DNA of 29,250 nucleotides. Source: Scatavimonas merdipullorum. GTDB taxonomy: Bacteria; Bacillota; Clostridia; Oscillospirales; Acutalibacteraceae. Under the pieces are notes generated by a model. That model searched no databases, was not told the origin of the DNA, and saw only the letters and a program-made list of their open reading frames with translations. The DNA lies in contig DVGH01000004.1 in the NCBI GenBank assembly GCA_018712865.1, forward strand, positions 1 through 29,250, written 5' to 3'. Position numbers and translations under genes: made by a program. Position 1 is the first letter of the stretch. The number at the start of each line of letters is the position of its first letter. Positions 22,113 through 26,706 of this stretch are shown piece after piece.

Positions 22113-23366
22113 TCACTCTTTGCATTCGCAGTGAAACATCCCGTTATACTTTTTGGTCACCGCATCAATGCTTTTCAGTCCAATGCCATGCCCCTCTCGT
22201 TCGGGCACAATCGGAAATCCGTCGGCTTGGAAGGATAGCGGCACATTGCAGGGGTTCTCCACAGAAATGGTCAGTTTTCGACCATCCACCAATTCTGCCG
22301 CAACATGGATGTAACGTTTATCTTCTTCATAGACTTTTTTGCAGGCGTTTACTGCGTTTTCCAAGGCGTTGGCCAGTACTACGCAAATATCCATTTCATC
22401 AAACGGAATGTCCCCCGGTAAATAAATTTTTGCCGTTACGGTACAGTGCGCTTCCTTTGCCTGGCCAATACAGGAGGCCAGCACGGCGTTAACAGTGGAA
22501 TTTTCACAATAGGATTCCTTTTCGATCTCGGAAAGCTGTCCGTTCAGATTGCCGATATACTGGGCCATGCTCTCTGTATCACTTTGCTTGGCCAGGCCCT
22601 CCAAAACCAGAAGATGATGACGCATATCGTGGCGGTATGTGCGTCCCATCTCCATTTTTTTGCATACGTCCTCGTATTCCCGGCGCTGCATTTGCAGCTG
22701 GATGGACACCGCCTTTTCGGACTCCTTCATCCGGGCCATGGCCGCCGACGACGTCAGTACCCGGATGAGCACCGGGAATATGGAAAAGGCAGTTAAAAGC
22801 AGAAGAACCAATAAGGTGCCATCCGTCGTGCTGTTGCCGACATATGAAAACAGCAAAAAAACCATCAAAACCGGAAAGCTGAGCAGTAGCCAATTGGTTT
22901 GGTTTTCTAATACATATGTCCGAAACGGCTTGCGAAGAAGCCGAAAAACAAGAAATACCAGCAGCCCCGCCATCAGTAAATTGCAGACCCAGGTCGAAAA
23001 ACTCGTCAGCTGCCCGAAATACTGCATGAGGATTTTCCACAAAATTTTCAGAACAAAGTAAGCAATGGTGGCTATTGTCCAGATGGCCATCGTCTGAAAA
23101 AAGCCGGAACGCGAAAGAATATGCAGGCAAATGACAGCCGGCAGGTAAGCAGTCAGCGGCAGCATGGTGAGCACCAGCGTGTTATCCTGCCCGGCAAGCA
23201 GCAGCGCTGCTTGCAACAGAACAATACCAACCAACGTGCCGCCAGCAGCCAGCAGACTGGCTGTTTTTGAAAACCGGCGCTCCATCAGCCCTGAGCAGAT
23301 AAGTACATATGTAAGAAAAAAAATCCCTTCCCACAGAAATTTTTCCCATTCAGGCGAAAACAGCAT
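22113..23366 (-). CDS. AgrC-type sensor histidine kinase (GHKL ATPase), possibly cut by an in-frame stop
   Basis: About 417 residues. Six or seven membrane helices fill the first 210 residues. After a coiled coil comes the phospho-acceptor RHDMRHHL (His250 counting from a GTG at 23378), then the GHKL ATPase with ALENAVNAC (N box), ISVENPC and GHGIGLKSI (G box). This is the HPK10/AgrC layout, which normally senses peptides and partners a LytTR regulator, present here. The protein ends at ...FHCECKE, before the last strand of the GHKL fold; the codons right after the TGA (EFRFKAVLF) look exactly like that missing strand. ATG 23366 or GTG 23378 could be the start; neither has an ideal ribosome site. 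No agrB or agrD is beside it. Confidence 0.88.
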   Translation of the reverse strand: MLFSPEWEKFLWEGIFFLTYVLICSGLMERRFSKTASLLAAGGTLVGIVLLQAALLLAGQDNTLVLTMLPLTAYLPAVICLHILSRSGFFQTMAIWTIATIAYFVLKILWKILMQYFGQLTSFSTWVCNLLMAGLLVFLVFRLLRKPFRTYVLENQTNWLLLSFPVLMVFLLFSYVGNSTTDGTLLVLLLLTAFSIFPVLIRVLTSSAAMARMKESEKAVSIQLQMQRREYEDVCKKMEMGRTYRHDMRHHLLVLEGLAKQSDTESMAQYIGNLNGQLSEIEKESYCENSTVNAVLASCIGQAKEAHCTVTAKIYLPGDIPFDEMDICVVLANALENAVNACKKVYEEDKRYIHVAAELVDGRKLTISVENPCNVPLSFQADGFPIVPEREGHGIGLKSIDAVTKKYNGMFHCECKE

Positions 23367-23450
23367 ACTTGTCTTCACTTCCCTTATTAAAAAACGTGAA
23401 TCTGTAGCCTATGAGCTATCAGCTCAATTTTTATTGATTATTGTCTAATT

Positions 23451-23479
23451 ATTTTATCACATTGCCGTATGTATTTCAA
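23451..23479 (-). promoter_or_regulatory. Promoter of the kinase-DUF3298-regulator operon
   Basis: TTGAAA (23474-23479), 17 bp, TAAAAT (23451-23456) on the minus strand. The leader of about 75 bases holds a small hairpin (GAGCT/AGCTC). The tandem repeats at 23484-23532 end four bases upstream of the -35. Confidence 0.7.
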
Positions 23480-23483
23480 CGTG

Positions 23484-23532
23484 TTGACAATTTCCAGATT
23501 ATTGTACATTGACAATTTCCAGATTATTGTAC
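23484..23532 (-). promoter_or_regulatory. Two tandem 25-bp repeats, candidate LytTR-regulator site
   Basis: Units at 23484-23508 and 23509-23532 are identical over 24 bases. On the plus strand each starts TTGACAATTTCC and ends ATTGTAC; each also holds an inverted repeat ATTGT/ACAAT. LytTR regulators use pairs of direct repeats just upstream of the -35 of their target, which is exactly where these lie. Binding by this regulator is inference; the unit length (25) is longer than the usual spacing of about 21. Confidence 0.65.
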
Positions 23533-23549
23533 TTCCAATTTATAAAACC

Positions 23550-24041
23550 TCAATGGGCTGCTTGCGGAATAATAGGGTTAAATGTTCCTATTCCAGGAAT
23601 ATATAAATTAGTTATACACGCAACGAGAGATATTGCTATTAACATATAAAAAAATAAATTTAAAAAATAATAAACAATTTTTGTTCTGTATTTTATTTTT
23701 ATACTTATATATTTTATTAGAATAGCAACTAATGTAGCTGCTATTATCCCACCAATAGAGATAAATGTGTTTGTGGCTTCCATGGAAAAACACAATGTAT
23801 AAATATTAAGCATAATATAATAAGATATCATCAATAAAATCTGAAATATAATATTATATTTGGAAACTTTATCCATACCTGCTTTTTTTAACAGGTATAA
23901 ATATCCAAATACATAAACAAACAGCACAATTGTAATTGCAATTTTGTATAAGAGCTCGTTTCTATACATATTGCACTGGTCAATCAGCAGAAGAAGGTTT
24001 CCTATGAGAAAAAACAGCAGAGTTATGATTACTTTTTTCAT
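23550..24041 (-). CDS. Integral membrane protein, candidate immunity protein for RHS tip 1
   Basis: 163 residues, not recognised. Five hydrophobic segments (about 3-20, 28-50, 60-85, 92-118 and 125-150), separated by short basic loops, and a short polar C-terminus. Strongly AT-rich with many Ile, Asn and Tyr codons, like the toxin tip before it and unlike the chromosomal genes left of it. Its ATG overlaps the stop of the preceding RHS tip gene as ATGA, with GGGGGTGG about 6 bases upstream, the coupling usual for toxin and immunity genes. The role is inferred from position; the membrane nature suggests protection against a membrane-acting toxin. Confidence 0.65.
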   Translation of the reverse strand: MKKVIITLLFFLIGNLLLLIDQCNMYRNELLYKIAITIVLFVYVFGYLYLLKKAGMDKVSKYNIIFQILLMISYYIMLNIYTLCFSMEATNTFISIGGIIAATLVAILIKYISIKIKYRTKIVYYFLNLFFYMLIAISLVACITNLYIPGIGTFNPIIPQAAH

Positions 24042-24841
24042 TTTACCACCCCCATATTTCTGATAGCCGGCCTGTAAGATAATCTCCATCGATATATAAT
24101 ATCAACGCTTCCCCCTATTATTGCAAAGGCCTCGGCACCCACTATCGATATGCGGTTTGGTACATTCCCAGCTTCAGAAGAATAATCTTTAGAATCATCA
24201 AAATAAGATGTATATTGATGGTTATCCCATATTGCGAAATCTTGATTTGCTATAGTAGCTTTTATTCCTTCATAAGTATGAACGCCCATATCAGATTTAA
24301 AGGGGGATAATGTAATTTCAATGGGAACAGCTTTTACCAATAGAGATACACCTATAGCCTCACTAAGCTTTCCCTGTACACCTAATCCATAACCAAGTGA
24401 AAAAGTGACGCCTGGTGAAAGAAATAGTGCCGTTGCTGATTCGCCAATTTTTTGCCATACGGACATATTTGCATAGTATTCTCTTTTTTGCTGTTCCAGC
24501 GCATCTGCAATTGTATACTTGGTCGTATCATGATTAAATGCCAGCTCATACTGTATCTGCTTTGCGGTTATAGTTCCAGTAGGATCAAAATAATTCACCG
24601 GGTTATTTGCACAATACGCGCTCATATTGGTGTCAAGCACGCCCTGCCCCGTTTGGAAATACCCGTCTGCGTTTAGAAAACGGTGCGTTACCGGGTCGTA
24701 ATACCGCGACATCAGGTAATAAAATCCCGTTTCTGTATCCTGATAATACCCACGGTAGCGGATTTTGTTCAGGTTCCCTATGTGGTTTTCGCTTGTTACC
24801 TCGTTGCCGCTTAAGCCTTTTATAAGCCTACTGCAATACAC
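24038..24841 (-). CDS. RHS core tail with C-terminal tip 1, orphan cassette
   Basis: 267 codons. Residues about 1-88 are the conserved RHS core end: HIGNLNKIRYRGYY, ETGFYYLMSRYYDP, RFLNADGY, CANNPVN and the DPTG signature where such proteins cut themselves before the toxin. The remaining 178 residues are a tip that I do not recognise. It carries one moderately hydrophobic stretch (ALFLSPGVTFSLGYGLGVQG) and ends in a Gly/Ala-rich strand. No nuclease, deaminase or ADP-ribosyl motif is evident. The GTG start has no ribosome site, so the frame may be expressed only after recombination onto a full core. The core part is nearly identical to that at 26323-26589; the tip is unrelated. Confidence 0.8.
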   Translation of the reverse strand: MYCSRLIKGLSGNEVTSENHIGNLNKIRYRGYYQDTETGFYYLMSRYYDPVTHRFLNADGYFQTGQGVLDTNMSAYCANNPVNYFDPTGTITAKQIQYELAFNHDTTKYTIADALEQQKREYYANMSVWQKIGESATALFLSPGVTFSLGYGLGVQGKLSEAIGVSLLVKAVPIEITLSPFKSDMGVHTYEGIKATIANQDFAIWDNHQYTSYFDDSKDYSSEAGNVPNRISIVGAEAFAIIGGSVDIIYRWRLSYRPAIRNMGVVK

Positions 24842-24960
24842 AAAAATTTACTTTTTTATCGTACTGTAGCTACAACCACCCCGCCTGCGGTGCGTTACCG
24901 GTTGAGCCGTGCATCGCTGAAAAAGTGTTGTGCAGACGCCTTTTCTTTAGGCGTGGCCCC
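24576..24960 (-). repeat. RHS cassette homology block, copy B
   Basis: About 385 bp nearly identical to 26323-26706, made of the RHS core tail down to DPTG plus the non-coding spacer upstream of it (24842-24960). The homology stops sharply at DPTG on one side and at GGGGC, equivalent to the core codons for WG, on the other. In the spacer the palindrome present in copy A has decayed. Bases 24961-25007, between this block and the immunity gene end, match nothing else here. Confidence 0.88.
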
Positions 24961-25007
24961 CAATACTTGTACTGCCGGACATATTAAATGCGAAATCCAC
25001 ACAAATT

Positions 25008-25691
25008 TTAAAAAGCTTTTTCAAAAACATATTCTTCACGCGCAAGTCCTCCCAGATAAACTTCGTAGCTTTCTTTCACCTCAAACGGTTCAATTTTTAA
25101 ATTCCTGGCAATAGAAAAATTGGGATCGGTTTGTTTTATATCGTACGCAAACATTTCGTTTTCAGGGGAAATAACCGGAACAAAAAAATTTGTATTGCTT
25201 TTAAAAATTTGATTTACTACCACCATAGATTGATTGGTTGACTTATTAAAAATAGACGAGGCTGTAAAGGAAGAAAACTCCTGTCCATTACCATTTTCAC
25301 TTAATTGAAGGGTTTTTCCTTTATAAATTTCAATTTTAACGTTTTCATTTAACATTCCCCATTTATCATCATACCGATTAACAACACCTAAATGTTCACC
25401 ACTTTGCGCATTTCCATATATGATAAATGTACAATCTGAAACTGCAATTTGTTCGTAAACTTGTGTATTGGCTGTCGAATATTTTAAAGATTCTTCTAGA
25501 GTATTAAATCTTAAAAAGCATGATTCAAATGGAAAATATAAAGAAATAAAAAATAAAATTACAGGAAAAATTAATACTCCGGTAACAGTAAGACGCTTTA
25601 TTTTTCTCTTTTTCCTTATCAGAAATATTGCTACAATTATTACTCCTTCTATAAATATAAATAATAATAGTCTTAATAAAAGATACATCAT
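25008..25691 (-). CDS. Membrane-anchored protein, candidate immunity protein for RHS tip 2
   Basis: 227 residues, not assigned. Two N-terminal membrane helices (about 3-25 and 36-54) with a very basic loop between (RKKRKIKR), then about 170 residues of soluble, beta-rich sequence probably outside the cell. The segment FPFESCFLRFNTLEESLKYS resembles a small clostridial membrane-protein family of unknown role that I cannot name. AT-rich like the tip gene before it, which it follows by 34 bp on the same strand, the normal immunity position. The ATG has a GGGTGAAAAG stretch upstream. Immunity is inferred from position only. Confidence 0.6.
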   Translation of the reverse strand: MMYLLLRLLLFIFIEGVIIVAIFLIRKKRKIKRLTVTGVLIFPVILFFISLYFPFESCFLRFNTLEESLKYSTANTQVYEQIAVSDCTFIIYGNAQSGEHLGVVNRYDDKWGMLNENVKIEIYKGKTLQLSENGNGQEFSSFTASSIFNKSTNQSMVVVNQIFKSNTNFFVPVISPENEMFAYDIKQTDPNFSIARNLKIEPFEVKESYEVYLGGLAREEYVFEKAF

Positions 25692-25725
25692 TTCTTTTCA
25701 CCCGTTTCATATCAAATTATTTATA

Positions 25726-26589
25726 TTACGCTGGAGAAAGGTCATGTATAATTTGTGTAGCTCCAGCTGGGCCAGCCGTGATAACTGCAGCAACTATTAC
25801 TGCAACAGCTATTCCCATGGTTGGAGAAATTGAATATCCACTATAATTTGTAACATAGGAAGTTCCATTTGTAACAGTAGTATCCCATTCTATATTCAAT
25901 TTACCATTCCCAGAAATTAATCCAATACTATTAACAGTGGTTTCATCACTCCATCCTACTTTTCCTCCTAATCTTCCTTCGCTAGAATAATTTTGGTAAT
26001 GAAAACTTTCTATATCCAACGCATATCCTGTGGTTGTCTCATTCCTTCCAGTAGAAATTGTTAAATGTTCCAAATAATACTTAGAATTTTCAGAAGATGA
26101 GTGCGTTATAGTTCCTTGAATACTGCCCGAGTATGAAGAAATGGGTGTCCACCATGGTGCACTGCTGGAGGTTTCCGTTTTGGTACCAACCGAAACTTGT
26201 ACTTTTTTTCTTTTGGCCATAATTTGACTATACCTGTCCAGCGCTTGCTGGAAGTCGGGACGGCACCCAACACAATTGGGCTGTGAATAAAAGCTGCCGT
26301 GCGTTGGGCATACCCTATACTGGCCGGTCGGGTCCAAAAAGTTCACCGGGTTATTTGCACAATACGCGCTCATATTGGTATCCAGCACGCCGGTTCCTGT
26401 TTGAAAATACCCGTCTGCGTTTAGGAAGCGGTGCGTTACCGGGTCGTAATACCGCGACATCAGGTAATAAAATCCCGTTTCTGTGTCCTGATAATACCCA
26501 CGGTAGCGGATTTTGTTCAGGTTCCCTATGTGGTTTTCGCTTGTTACCTCGTTGCCGCTTAAACCCTTTATAAGCCTACTACAATACAC
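25726..26589 (-). CDS. RHS core tail with C-terminal tip 2, orphan cassette
   Basis: 287 codons. The first 88 or so repeat the RHS core tail almost exactly as in cassette 1, through DPTG. The tip (about 90-287) starts with a small Cys/His patch (CPTHGSFYSQPNCVGC) that could bind a metal. A Ser/Thr/Tyr-rich beta-like region follows, and then one strong hydrophobic segment (MGIAVAVIVAAVITAGPAGA) close to the C-terminus. I do not recognise the tip. The hydrophobic end and membrane partner hint at a membrane target. The GTG start at 26589 lacks a ribosome site. It is the cassette nearest the core gene. Confidence 0.8.
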   Translation of the reverse strand: MYCSRLIKGLSGNEVTSENHIGNLNKIRYRGYYQDTETGFYYLMSRYYDPVTHRFLNADGYFQTGTGVLDTNMSAYCANNPVNFLDPTGQYRVCPTHGSFYSQPNCVGCRPDFQQALDRYSQIMAKRKKVQVSVGTKTETSSSAPWWTPISSYSGSIQGTITHSSSENSKYYLEHLTISTGRNETTTGYALDIESFHYQNYSSEGRLGGKVGWSDETTVNSIGLISGNGKLNIEWDTTVTNGTSYVTNYSGYSISPTMGIAVAVIVAAVITAGPAGATQIIHDLSPA

Positions 26590-26706
26590 AAAATTTACTT
26601 TTTTATCGTACTGTAGCTACAACCACCCCGCCTGCGGCGCGGTACCGGTTGTGACGCGCATCGCTGAAAAGGCGCCTGCAGGCGCCTTTTCTTTACGCGC
26701 TGCCCC
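26323..26706 (-). repeat. RHS cassette homology block, copy A
   Basis: Counterpart of 24576-24960: RHS core tail plus spacer (26590-26692), reaching a few bases into the end of the main RHS gene. In the spacer the stretch with TGTAGCTACA and the run ATAAAAAAGTAAATTT is unchanged between copies, although it has stop codons in every useful frame. Confidence 0.88.
26667..26690 (-). terminator. Perfect palindrome directly after the main RHS stop codon
   Basis: AAAAGGCGCC-TGCA-GGCGCCTTTT, a perfect 24-base palindrome two bases after the TAA at 26693-26695. As RNA it is a 10-bp stem with U4, a plausible intrinsic terminator that would keep the core transcript from the cassettes. Confidence 0.7.

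Noticed and set aside
22085..22115. Selenocysteine insertion at the TGA between kinase and DUF3298 protein
   Set aside because: The following hairpin has only six pairs plus a mismatch and a large loop, and the position would normally be Gly; no support beyond the open frame, so kept only as a remote option.
23484..23532. CRISPR-like array
   Set aside because: Only two directly adjoining units with no spacers between them and no cas genes; better explained as a regulator site.
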